From NCBI GenBank assembly GCA_946479915.1, contig CAMLHR010000050.1, forward strand, positions 1-7,748: a stretch of 7,748 bases of DNA, in the 5' to 3' direction. Each line of letters starts with the position of its first letter. The first letter of the stretch is position 1. This DNA comes from an uncultured Lysobacter sp. (lineage in GTDB: Bacteria; Pseudomonadota; Gammaproteobacteria; Xanthomonadales; Xanthomonadaceae). Below are positions 1 to 5,900 of this stretch, piece by piece. The position numbers were made by a program, and so were the translations under genes. The notes under the pieces were generated by a model, which saw only the letters and a list, made by a program, of their open reading frames with translations, searched no databases and was not told the DNA's origin.

Positions 1-21
1 TCATCGCTGAGCATCTACAAC

Positions 22-48
22 AAAACCCCGGCCTAAAGCCGGGGTTTT
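22..48. terminator. Bidirectional intrinsic terminator
   Basis: A perfect 11-bp inverted repeat (AAAACCCCGGC at 22-32, GCCGGGGTTTT at 38-48) encloses a 5-nt loop (CTAAA). On the plus strand it ends in a run of five T (45-49). On the minus strand it also ends in four T, contributed by the A run at 22-25. It can therefore stop minus-strand transcripts of the MAPEG gene, which ends at 84. It could equally stop a plus-strand gene that ends just left of the window. Bases 1-21 are too few to identify that gene; a TGA at 8-10 might be its stop. Confidence 0.88.
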
Positions 49-83
49 TCCTTTCTGCGGTCCGGGGTTTCCAGCGTATTTAG

Positions 84-470
84 TCAGATGGCGGCTGCGG
101 CATTCCCCATCAGCGCCAGGACGCACGCGAAGCCGCCGACCCAGGCCGCGCTCCGCAGGTAATGCCAGCCGGTGACGTAGAAAATCCCGTGGAGGATCCG
201 GAAGGCGACGAACGCGATGGCGAGCAGGGTGATCGTCCCGGCCTCGACCCCGGCGAACTGGGCCATGAGCACGCCGGCCGCGAACGGGGCGAAGGCCTCG
301 AACGCATTCAACTGGGCGCCGTTCGCCCGGATGGACAGCGGATTTTCCTGGCGCGCCAGCCAGCCCCGTGGATCGCGGTTGTCGTAACGGCGCCCGGATC
401 GCTTCGCGAGCACCGTCCAGACGTACGGCAGGAATGCGGCAATCAGGACGCACCAATAGGCTGTGGACAT
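84..470 (-). CDS. MAPEG family small integral membrane protein
   Basis: The 128-residue hydrophobic protein has about four membrane segments (near residues 3-21, 55-74, 78-98 and 106-125). The polar loop between the first two carries the family-type pattern R48-A-N-G-A-Q-x-N55-x-x-E58. A further R91-x-x-H94-x-x-x-Y98 pattern lies at the end of the third segment. MAPEG proteins (membrane-associated proteins in eicosanoid and glutathione metabolism) include glutathione-dependent enzymes, but bacterial members of this size mostly have no known substrate, so no reaction is assigned. The frame stays open upstream to 677, but that part is arginine-rich shadow sequence opposite the peptidase gene. 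The ATG at 470 is preferred because the hydrophobic protein begins there and a GGGGAGGG ribosome binding site lies about 7 nt upstream. The gene is 98 bp downstream of the peptidase gene, with a terminator between, so it probably has its own weak promoter or depends on read-through. Confidence 0.85.
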   Translation of the reverse strand: MSTAYWCVLIAAFLPYVWTVLAKRSGRRYDNRDPRGWLARQENPLSIRANGAQLNAFEAFAPFAAGVLMAQFAGVEAGTITLLAIAFVAFRILHGIFYVTGWHYLRSAAWVGGFACVLALMGNAAAAI

Positions 471-509
471 CCGGCGACCCTCCCCGTGGATTCGCCTGAA
501 GCCTAGCCG

Positions 510-539
510 AAAAAAGGACGGCGCCCGCAGGCGCCGTCC
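510..539 (-). terminator. Intrinsic terminator after the M28 peptidase gene
   Basis: A perfect 10-bp stem (GGACGGCGCC at 516-525, GGCGCCGTCC at 530-539) has a 4-nt loop. Read on the minus strand it is followed by six T (the A run at 510-515). It lies 30 bp past the TAA stop of the peptidase gene, as expected for a Rho-independent terminator. It separates that gene from the MAPEG gene. The plus strand has no T tail, so it acts in one direction. Confidence 0.92.
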
Positions 540-568
540 GGATGCAACCGATGTCGGCAGGCCGCGGG

Positions 569-2311
569 TTACTCGGCCGCGTCGTCGCCGTCGCCGTCGC
601 CGGCGCTGGCTTCCGCCTCCGCGAGCGAAGCCTCGCGGATCGCGCGGAACGGGTTGCCCTCGCGCCACTGCGGCCACGTGTCGGACCCGGCGACCTCGCG
701 GCCGACCGCGTACAGCGCCTCGAGGTCCTGGATCACGCCGCCGAGGTTCCAGTCCGCGCTGAACTCGTCGTCGGGCTTGTGGTACCGCTTCGCGGTGTAG
801 TCCTCGCCTGCGGCCTTGCCCGCGGCGGTGCCGCCCTCGACCAGGTCGTCGCCGCCCTTCGCATACAGCGCGGGCACGCCGGCCTTGGCGAAGTTGAAGT
901 GGTCCGAGCGGAAGTAGTAGCCGCCGGCCGGGTTGGATTCCTCCACCAGCGTGCGCTGCTGCTCCGCGGTCGCCGTGGCCAGCAGGTCCTCGAGCTCCGA
1001 ACTGCCCTTGCCCACGACCACCATGTCGTTGGCCGGGCCGTTGACGTTCATCGCGTCGAGGTTGATCACCGCCGCGGTCCTGGCCATCGGGAACGCCGGA
1101 TGCGCCACGTAGTACTTCGAGCCCAGCAGGCCGGACTCCTCCAGCGTCACCGCCACGAACACCAGCGAACGCGCCGGCGGCGGCTGCTGCGCGGCGAACG
1201 CACCGGCGATCTCGATGATCCCCGCCACGCCGGTCGCGTTGTCCACGGCGCCGTTGTAGACCTGGTCGCCCTCGCCCTCATGCGTGCCGAGGTGGTCCCA
1301 GTGGGCCATGTAGACCACGGCCTCGTCCGGCGCCTCGGCGCCCGGCAGCACGCCGACCACGTTGCGCGAGGACTTCTCCTCGATCGTGCTCGACAGGTCG
1401 AACGACACCGTCGCGTCGAGCGGCACCGCCTCGAAGCCGCGCTTGCCCGCCGCGGCCACCATCGCCGCCAGGTCCAGGCCGGCGTCGGCGAACAGCTGCT
1501 CGGCGACCTCGTGCGTGATCCAGCCCTGCGCCGGCAGGCGCGGTTCCGGATCGTCCGACGGCCGCAGGTCGAATTGCGGGCCGGACCAGGAGTTCTGCAC
1601 GACCTCCCAGCCGTACGACGCGCCCGGCGTGTCGTGGATGATCAGCGCGGCCCTGGCTCCCTGGCGCGCCGCCTCCTCGAACTTGTAGGTCCAGCGCCCG
1701 TAATAGGTCATCCGATTGCCTTCGAACAGCGACTCGTCCGCGGCGTGGAACCCGGGATCGTTGACCAGCATGACGACCGTCTTGCCCTCGACGTCCAGGC
1801 CCGCGTAGTCGTTCCAGTCCTGCTCCGGCGCGTTGACGCCGTAGCCGACGAACACCAGCTCGCTGTCCTCGACCGACACCTGCGTCTCGCCGCTGCGGGT
1901 GACCAGGACCATCTCGTCGCCGAACGACAGCTCGCGCGCCTCGCCTTCGGCCGGCTGGATGACCAGGGTGGTGTCCTCGGACGCCGTGGTCTCGACCATC
2001 GGCACGGTCTGGAACCATTCGCCGTCCAGCCCCGGCTGCAGGCCGACGCGCTCGAACTGGTCGCGGATGTACTCGACCGTCATCTCGCCGCCCGGGCGGC
2101 CCGGCGCGCGGCCGCCGTACGCGTCGGACGACAGCGTCTGCACGAGCTCGGAGAAGTCCTCGGCGGTGATGGCCGGCTGGAACGCATGGCCGTCGCCCGC
2201 CGTCGCGTCCGGCGACGTCGCGGCCTGGGTGTCGGGCTCTGGCGCGCGATCGCACGCGGCCAGGGCGAGGGTCGCTGCCATCGCGACCAGGAGGGTAGTG
2301 CGGGTGGTCAT
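569..2311 (-). CDS. M28 family zinc peptidase, PA-domain lipoprotein
   Basis: The 580-residue product has a lipoprotein signal peptide (hydrophobic residues 7-19, lipobox L-A-A-C with C20), so it is likely anchored in the envelope. Residues about 145-265 resemble the PA (protease-associated) insertion of secreted M28 enzymes. The peptidase domain spans about 318-540. The M28 two-zinc ligand set can be read: H337 with D339 in AHWDHLG, bridging D357 in NGAVDNATG, catalytic E391 and ligand E392 in TLEESGLLGS, D419 in INLDAM, and a last His most likely H511 in YHKPDDEF; SDHFNF at 469-474 is also typical. The active site thus looks intact. Family members are mostly aminopeptidases or carboxypeptidases; which applies here cannot be read. 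The tail after 565 is low-complexity and acidic (GDGDGDD). The ATG at 2311 is chosen because the next Met (residue 11) would leave too short a signal peptide. A GGAG lies about 8 nt upstream, inside a hairpin that may limit translation. The gene starts 64 bp after the VNG-repeat gene on the same strand, so the two may be co-transcribed. Confidence 0.93.
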   Translation of the reverse strand: MTTRTTLLVAMAATLALAACDRAPEPDTQAATSPDATAGDGHAFQPAITAEDFSELVQTLSSDAYGGRAPGRPGGEMTVEYIRDQFERVGLQPGLDGEWFQTVPMVETTASEDTTLVIQPAEGEARELSFGDEMVLVTRSGETQVSVEDSELVFVGYGVNAPEQDWNDYAGLDVEGKTVVMLVNDPGFHAADESLFEGNRMTYYGRWTYKFEEAARQGARAALIIHDTPGASYGWEVVQNSWSGPQFDLRPSDDPEPRLPAQGWITHEVAEQLFADAGLDLAAMVAAAGKRGFEAVPLDATVSFDLSSTIEEKSSRNVVGVLPGAEAPDEAVVYMAHWDHLGTHEGEGDQVYNGAVDNATGVAGIIEIAGAFAAQQPPPARSLVFVAVTLEESGLLGSKYYVAHPAFPMARTAAVINLDAMNVNGPANDMVVVGKGSSELEDLLATATAEQQRTLVEESNPAGGYYFRSDHFNFAKAGVPALYAKGGDDLVEGGTAAGKAAGEDYTAKRYHKPDDEFSADWNLGGVIQDLEALYAVGREVAGSDTWPQWREGNPFRAIREASLAEAEASAGDGDGDDAAE

Positions 2312-2340
2312 CGGGGGTCTCCGCGGCGGAAACCCCCGAT
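2310..2340 (-). promoter_or_regulatory. 31-nt near-perfect palindrome over the peptidase start codon
   Basis: ATCGGGGGT (2310-2318) pairs with ACCCCCGAT (2332-2340). After one C/A mismatch (2319/2331), TCCGC (2320-2324) pairs with GCGGA (2326-2330) around a single central base. On the minus-strand RNA the 3' arm holds the GGAG ribosome binding site, and its last two bases are the A and U of the peptidase AUG. Folding would hide both. No T run follows, so it does not look like a standard terminator for the upstream gene. It could be a translation-control hairpin, a protein-binding operator, or an mRNA stability element; the structure is seen, the role is inferred. Confidence 0.5.
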
Positions 2341-2375
2341 TCTAGGGCAACGGGCCGGGCGGCCCGCGCCGGGTG

Positions 2376-3050
2376 TCAGTCGGCCGGGGCGCGGTCGCCG
2401 TCGTAGCGGACCGGCTCGGCGCCGGTGATCTTCCCGACCTGCGCGGTCGCGTGCACGTACAGCTTCACTTCGCGCTCGAACACCAGCGGGCCGTCCACGC
2501 GGGCGCCCTGCGCGATGACGATCCGGGGCGGCTCGCGCTTGCCGAGGCTGAACGGGAACCAGCCCGAATTGGGCTTGGTCACGGTGATGCCGCCGCGCAC
2601 GTGCGAGTCGATGCCGACCGTGATGTCGCCGTTGACGGTCTCGATGTCGCCCGCCAGCTCGGTGTCCACCAGGCCGATCGAGCCGTTGACGGTCTCGATG
2701 TCGCCGGCCACCCGGCCCTCGCGGTCGACGAACACGCCGCCGTTGACCGTGTCGATGTCGCCGGACACCTCGACCCGCTCGCCGAGCCGGATCGCGCCGT
2801 TCACCGTCTCCAGCGAGCCGGAACGCGCATCGTCGGCGACCCTGATCGAGCCGTTGACGGTCTCGGCTTCCTCGACCACCGCCCCGGCGCCGATCCGGAT
2901 GCTGCCGTTGACCGTGCTCAGCGTGCCGTACGACTCGCCGGCCTCGGCGGTGATGCTGCCGTTGACCTTGTCGATGTCGTTGTCCGACGCGAACGCCGGC
3001 GAGGCCGCCAGCGAGAGCGCCAGGGCGAGGATGCAGGACATGCGGACCAT
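2376..3050 (-). CDS. Secreted VNG-repeat protein, probable beta-helix; function unknown
   Basis: The 224-residue product begins with a Sec signal peptide (residues 1-21, cleavage likely after A19-F-A21). Seven VNG motifs follow at residues 29, 47, 65, 83, 102, 121 and 139, spaced 18, 18, 18, 19, 19 and 18. Most are T-V-N-G-S/A-I followed by alternating hydrophobic residues, and the later ones are preceded by G-D-I-E/D. Such a constant period suggests a right-handed parallel beta-helix with one coil per repeat, resembling DUF4097-type or bactofilin-like repeat proteins. Residues 160-224 leave the VNG pattern, with a basic stretch (GKREPPR) and further short strand-like segments. The frame is open from 3086, but the ATG at 3050 is preferred: a perfect AGGAGG (3058-3063 on the opposite strand) sits 7 nt upstream and the signal peptide starts cleanly there. 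The gene is divergent from gpmI. No catalytic motif is visible, so a structural, binding or scaffolding role outside the cytoplasm is the best guess. Confidence 0.85.
   Translation of the reverse strand: MVRMSCILALALSLAASPAFASDNDIDKVNGSITAEAGESYGTLSTVNGSIRIGAGAVVEEAETVNGSIRVADDARSGSLETVNGAIRLGERVEVSGDIDTVNGGVFVDREGRVAGDIETVNGSIGLVDTELAGDIETVNGDITVGIDSHVRGGITVTKPNSGWFPFSLGKREPPRIVIAQGARVDGPLVFEREVKLYVHATAQVGKITGAEPVRYDGDRAPAD
2628..2966 (-). repeat. Seven tandem VNG coding repeats, period 54-57 bp
   Basis: These are the in-gene repeats of the secreted VNG protein, running from the codon of V29 to that of G141. Conservation is visible in the DNA as well. A 24-base segment beginning GCCGTTGACGG occurs identically at 2628-2651 and 2682-2705, 54 bp apart. 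A 22-base segment is shared by 2676-2697 and 2844-2865, 168 bp apart, equal to three repeat units. Identity at the base level suggests internal duplication or gene conversion, although strong codon bias in this GC-rich genome would also favour identical codons. Confidence 0.85.
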
Positions 3051-3057
3051 GGGAATT

Positions 3058-3063
3058 CCTCCT
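3058..3063 (-). promoter_or_regulatory. Ribosome binding site of the VNG-repeat gene
   Basis: Read on the minus strand this is AGGAGG, a full match to the Shine-Dalgarno consensus, 7 nt before the ATG at 3050. It decides the start of the VNG-repeat gene against the upstream in-frame ATG at 3086. It is the strongest ribosome binding site in the window and suggests efficient translation. Confidence 0.85.
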
Positions 3064-3075
3064 GTGCCAGGTGGA

Positions 3076-3081
3076 TACAAT
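3076..3081 (+). promoter_or_regulatory. Candidate -10 element for gpmI
   Basis: TACAAT matches five of six bases of the sigma-70 -10 consensus and is the most AT-rich point in the 84-bp divergent region. It would place the transcription start near 3088, about 47 nt before the gpmI GTG. No good -35 is present at the usual spacing, so the assignment is tentative. A matching promoter for the opposite gene is not obvious. Confidence 0.4.
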
Positions 3082-3134
3082 CGCACCGTGCCGCCCCGCG
3101 GTCACCTGTCTGAAGTCACTGGGAATTCCGTCTC

Positions 3135-4685
3135 GTGCCGCAACCCGCCCCTTCGCCGCGTCCCCGCCCCGTCGTCCTGCTCATCCTCGATGGCTGGGGC
3201 CACCGGGAGGACCCCGAGGACAACGCCCTGGCGCAGGCCGAGCTCCCGCACTGGCGGCGCCTGTGGGCCAGCGAGCCCCACACGCTGGTGCACACCGAAG
3301 GCCGCCACGTCGGCCTGCCCGACGGGCAGATGGGCAACTCCGAGGTGGGGCACATGAACCTCGGCGCCGGGCGCATCGTCTACCAGGACCTGACCCGCAT
3401 CGACGCGGCGATCGACGACGGCGGCTTCTTCGCCAACCCGGAGCTGCTGGCGGCCTGCGCCGCGGCGCGCGACGGCGGCGGCACGCTGCACGTGATGGGG
3501 CTGCTGTCGCCCGGCGGCGTGCACAGCCACGAGCGCCACGTGTTCGCGATGCTCGAGCTGGCGCGGCGCGAACGCGTGCCGGCGGTCGCCGTCCACGCGT
3601 TCCTCGACGGCCGCGACATGCCGCCGCGCTCGGGGCTGCCCAGCCTGCAGGCGCTGCAGGCCGCCTGCGACGCCGCCGGCAACGCGCGCAGCGCCAGCGT
3701 GTCCGGGCGCTACTTCGCCATGGATCGCGACAGGCGCTGGGACCGGATGCAGCGCGCCTGGGACGCGATCGTCGAAGGCCGCGCCGGGCACGATGCGCCC
3801 GACGCCGCGAGCGCGCTCGACGCCGCGTATCGCCGCGGCGAGAACGACGAATTCGTCGCGCCCACGACCATCGGCGGCGGCGTGCCGGTGCGCGACGGCG
3901 ACGCCGTCGTGTTCATGAACTTCCGCGCCGACCGCGCCCGCCAGCTCACCGCGGCGTTCGTCTCGCCCGGTTTCGACGGATTCGAGGCGCGGCGCCCGGC
4001 GCTGTCGCGCTTCACCTGCCTCACCGAGTACGACGCCACGCTCCCCGCGCCGGTCGCGTTCGCGCCGGACGACCTGCGCGACACGCTCGGCGAGGTGCTG
4101 GCCGCCAGTGGCAGGACCCAGTTGCGCATCGCCGAGACCGAGAAGTACGCGCACGTCACGTTCTTCTTCAGTGGCGGGCGCGAAGCCGAGTACCCCGGCG
4201 AGCAACGCATCCTGGTCCCGAGCCCGAAGGTCGCGACCTACGACCTGCAGCCGGAGATGAGCTGCCCGGAGGTCACCGCGCGCCTGGTGGACGCCATCCG
4301 CGCGGGCACGTTCGACGTGGTGGTGTGCAATATCGCCAACCCGGACATGGTCGGGCACACCGGCGACCTGCAGGCCGCGATCCGCGCCGCGGAAGCGGTG
4401 GACGTCGCGATCGGCGCGATCGACGCCGCGGTGCGCGAGGCCGGCGGCGCGCTCTTGGTCACGGCCGACCACGGCAACCTCGAGATGATGCGCGACCCGT
4501 CGACGGGGCAGGCGCACACCGCGCACACGATCGGTCCAGTGCCGCTGGTGGTCGTCGGTGCGGGACCGGCGTCGCTGCGCGCGGGCGGTGCGTTGCGCGA
4601 CATCGCGCCGACCATGCTCGACCTGCTGGGCCTGCCGCGTCCCGGGGCGATGACCGGGCGCAGCCTGCTCGAACCGGCGGGCTGA
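3135..4685 (+). CDS. gpmI: 2,3-bisphosphoglycerate-independent phosphoglycerate mutase
   Basis: This cytoplasmic enzyme interconverts 3-phosphoglycerate and 2-phosphoglycerate in glycolysis and gluconeogenesis through a phosphoserine intermediate and two manganese ions. The 516-residue length is normal, and long blocks match E. coli GpmI. Visible active-site elements are D19 in LILDGWG, catalytic S69 in MGNSEVGH, H130 in GGVHSH, the substrate loop LDGRD (157-161), R192 and R198 in GRYFAMDRDR, K337 in ETEKYAH, D404 and H408 in NPDMVGHTG, D445 and H446 in TADHGN, and H464 in TAHT. D19, S69, D445 and H446 form one metal site; D404, H408 and H464 form the other. The start is a GTG with a weak GGGAA 9 nt upstream; a Pro-rich N-terminus (residues 2-12) precedes the first conserved strand, and no ATG lies nearby in frame. 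The stop overlaps the envC start, so it heads the gpmI-envC-ctpA cluster. Confidence 0.98.
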   Translation: MPQPAPSPRPRPVVLLILDGWGHREDPEDNALAQAELPHWRRLWASEPHTLVHTEGRHVGLPDGQMGNSEVGHMNLGAGRIVYQDLTRIDAAIDDGGFFANPELLAACAAARDGGGTLHVMGLLSPGGVHSHERHVFAMLELARRERVPAVAVHAFLDGRDMPPRSGLPSLQALQAACDAAGNARSASVSGRYFAMDRDRRWDRMQRAWDAIVEGRAGHDAPDAASALDAAYRRGENDEFVAPTTIGGGVPVRDGDAVVFMNFRADRARQLTAAFVSPGFDGFEARRPALSRFTCLTEYDATLPAPVAFAPDDLRDTLGEVLAASGRTQLRIAETEKYAHVTFFFSGGREAEYPGEQRILVPSPKVATYDLQPEMSCPEVTARLVDAIRAGTFDVVVCNIANPDMVGHTGDLQAAIRAAEAVDVAIGAIDAAVREAGGALLVTADHGNLEMMRDPSTGQAHTAHTIGPVPLVVVGAGPASLRAGGALRDIAPTMLDLLGLPRPGAMTGRSLLEPAG

Positions 4686-5854
4686 TGCGCCACGCGCGCC
4701 GCTCCGTGCCGTGGGCCTGTGCGCTGCTGCTGGCCTGGGGCGCGCCGGCGCATGCCCAGGATCCGGACGCCACCGCGCGCGAGCTCGCCCAGGCACGCGC
4801 CGAACTCCAGGCGATCACCGCCGAGCGCCGCCGGCTGGAAGGCGAGCGCGGCGCCGCCGCGCGCGCGTTGCGCGAGGCGGACGAAGCGGTCGGCGCCGCG
4901 GCGCGCGAACTGGCCCGCCTGCAACGGCAGATCGGCGAGCGGACCCAGGCGCTCGAAGACCTGCAGGTGGAGCGCGACGCGCTGAACGAGCGGCTGGCGC
5001 GACAGCGCGAAAGCCTGGCCGCCCTCCTGCGCGCCGCGTACGTGCTGGGCGAGGACGCCCCACTCAAGCTGCTGCTCGCGCAGGACCGCGTGGCCGACGG
5101 CCAGCGCCTGCTCGCCTACCACGGCTACCTGCAGCGCGAGCGCGCGCGCCGGATCGAACAGCTTGCGACCGAACTCCAGGGGCTGGCCACGCTCGAGGCG
5201 CGGATCGAACGCGAACGCACGGCGCTGGAAGCCGCGCGGGAGGCGCGGCAGGCGCGCCTGGGCGAACTGGAGCAGGCCCGCGAGGCGCGCGCCGCCACGC
5301 TGGCGCGCATGGAGTCGCGCTACCGCACGCAGGACGAGCGCGCGAAGGCGCTCGGACGCGACGTCGCCTCGCTCGAACGCCTGCTGCGTTCGCTGCGCGA
5401 AGCCGCGGCCCGCGCCGCGGAGCGCGCGTCCACGCCGTCGCCGTCCGGCGCCGGCACCCCGGGCGGCATCCGCGTCGGCGGCCTGGGCTGGCCCGTCTCC
5501 GGCACGCTGCTCGCCGGCTACGGGGCGCGCATGCCCGACGGCCGCCGCAGCGACGGCGTGCTGATCGCCGCCGACGCCGGCGCCGCCGTCACCGCGGCCG
5601 CGCCCGGCCGCGTCGTCTTCGCCGACTGGATGAACGGCTACGGCCTCATCCTCATCATCGACCACGGCGGCGACACCATGAGCCTGTATGCGCACAACGA
5701 CGCGCTGTTGCGCGACGTCGGCGACGAAGTGGCGCGCGGCGACGTGGTCGCGCGGGTCGGCAGTTCGGGCGGGCAGGGGCGGGCGGCGCTCTACTTCGAG
5801 CTGCGCCGCGACGGCAAGCCGGTGGACCCGCACAGCTTCCTGCAGCGCCGCTGA
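4685..5854 (+). CDS. envC: Murein hydrolase activator EnvC (degenerate LytM/M23)
   Basis: EnvC is a periplasmic factor that, with FtsEX, activates the AmiA/AmiB-type amidases that split septal peptidoglycan at division. The 389-residue product has a Sec signal peptide (residues 1-24, cleavage after A-H-A24). A long Ala/Arg/Glu-rich coiled coil follows (about 28-248), interrupted near 121-150 (LGEDAPLKLLLAQD). A Pro/Ser/Gly linker (249-262) leads to a LytM domain (about 265-389). The M23 zinc ligands are missing. S289 and L293 stand where the HxGxD motif has His and Asp, and A368 and Y370 replace the HxH pair in ALYFEL; only H336 in SLYAHN remains. This is the known EnvC condition, so an activator and not an enzyme. 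VVFADWMNGYG and GSSGGQGR match E. coli EnvC closely. The ATG shares its A with the gpmI TGA stop, implying translational coupling; the upstream ribosome binding site is weak. The reading frame is also open upstream through gpmI, but that is coincidental. Confidence 0.95.
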   Translation: MRHARRSVPWACALLLAWGAPAHAQDPDATARELAQARAELQAITAERRRLEGERGAAARALREADEAVGAAARELARLQRQIGERTQALEDLQVERDALNERLARQRESLAALLRAAYVLGEDAPLKLLLAQDRVADGQRLLAYHGYLQRERARRIEQLATELQGLATLEARIERERTALEAAREARQARLGELEQAREARAATLARMESRYRTQDERAKALGRDVASLERLLRSLREAAARAAERASTPSPSGAGTPGGIRVGGLGWPVSGTLLAGYGARMPDGRRSDGVLIAADAGAAVTAAAPGRVVFADWMNGYGLILIIDHGGDTMSLYAHNDALLRDVGDEVARGDVVARVGSSGGQGRAALYFELRRDGKPVDPHSFLQRR

Positions 5855-5861
5855 GGCGACG

Positions 5862-5892
5862 TTCACCCGCCCACCACCGCCGGTCGCATAAT
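5862..5892 (+). promoter_or_regulatory. Candidate ctpA promoter giving a leaderless transcript
   Basis: CATAAT (5887-5892) matches five of six bases of the sigma-70 -10 element. TTCACC (5862-5867) matches four of six of the -35, with a longish 19-bp spacer. Transcription would start about 5898-5900, at or within three bases of the ctpA ATG at 5901. No Shine-Dalgarno sequence is present upstream of that ATG, which agrees with a leaderless mRNA. Confidence 0.5.
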
Positions 5893-5900
5893 CGGGCCCC

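Noticed and set aside
471..677. N-terminal extension of the MAPEG protein
   Set aside because: The extra 69 residues include a long arginine run, cross the peptidase terminator and the end of that gene, and do not resemble the family. The ATG at 470 has a proper ribosome binding site.
2310..2340. Intrinsic terminator for the VNG-repeat gene
   Set aside because: The hairpin is strong but no T run follows on the minus strand, and it overlaps the start codon of the next gene, so a translation or operator role fits better.
542..2428. Long plus-strand open frame opposite the M28 peptidase
   Set aside because: It is Arg/His/Val-rich with no recognisable domain or signal, and is the expected antisense shadow of a GC-rich gene. 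The minus-strand frame carries an intact M28 zinc site.
3071..4684. Long plus-strand frame open from 3071 across gpmI and continuous with envC
   Set aside because: The part before 4685 is an Arg/Ala/Pro-rich alternate frame of gpmI, which has a full conserved active site in its own frame. EnvC with its signal peptide starts at 4685.
3102..4796. Long minus-strand open frame opposite gpmI
   Set aside because: Composition is typical of an antisense shadow, with no family motifs, and it overlaps a certain gene along its whole length.
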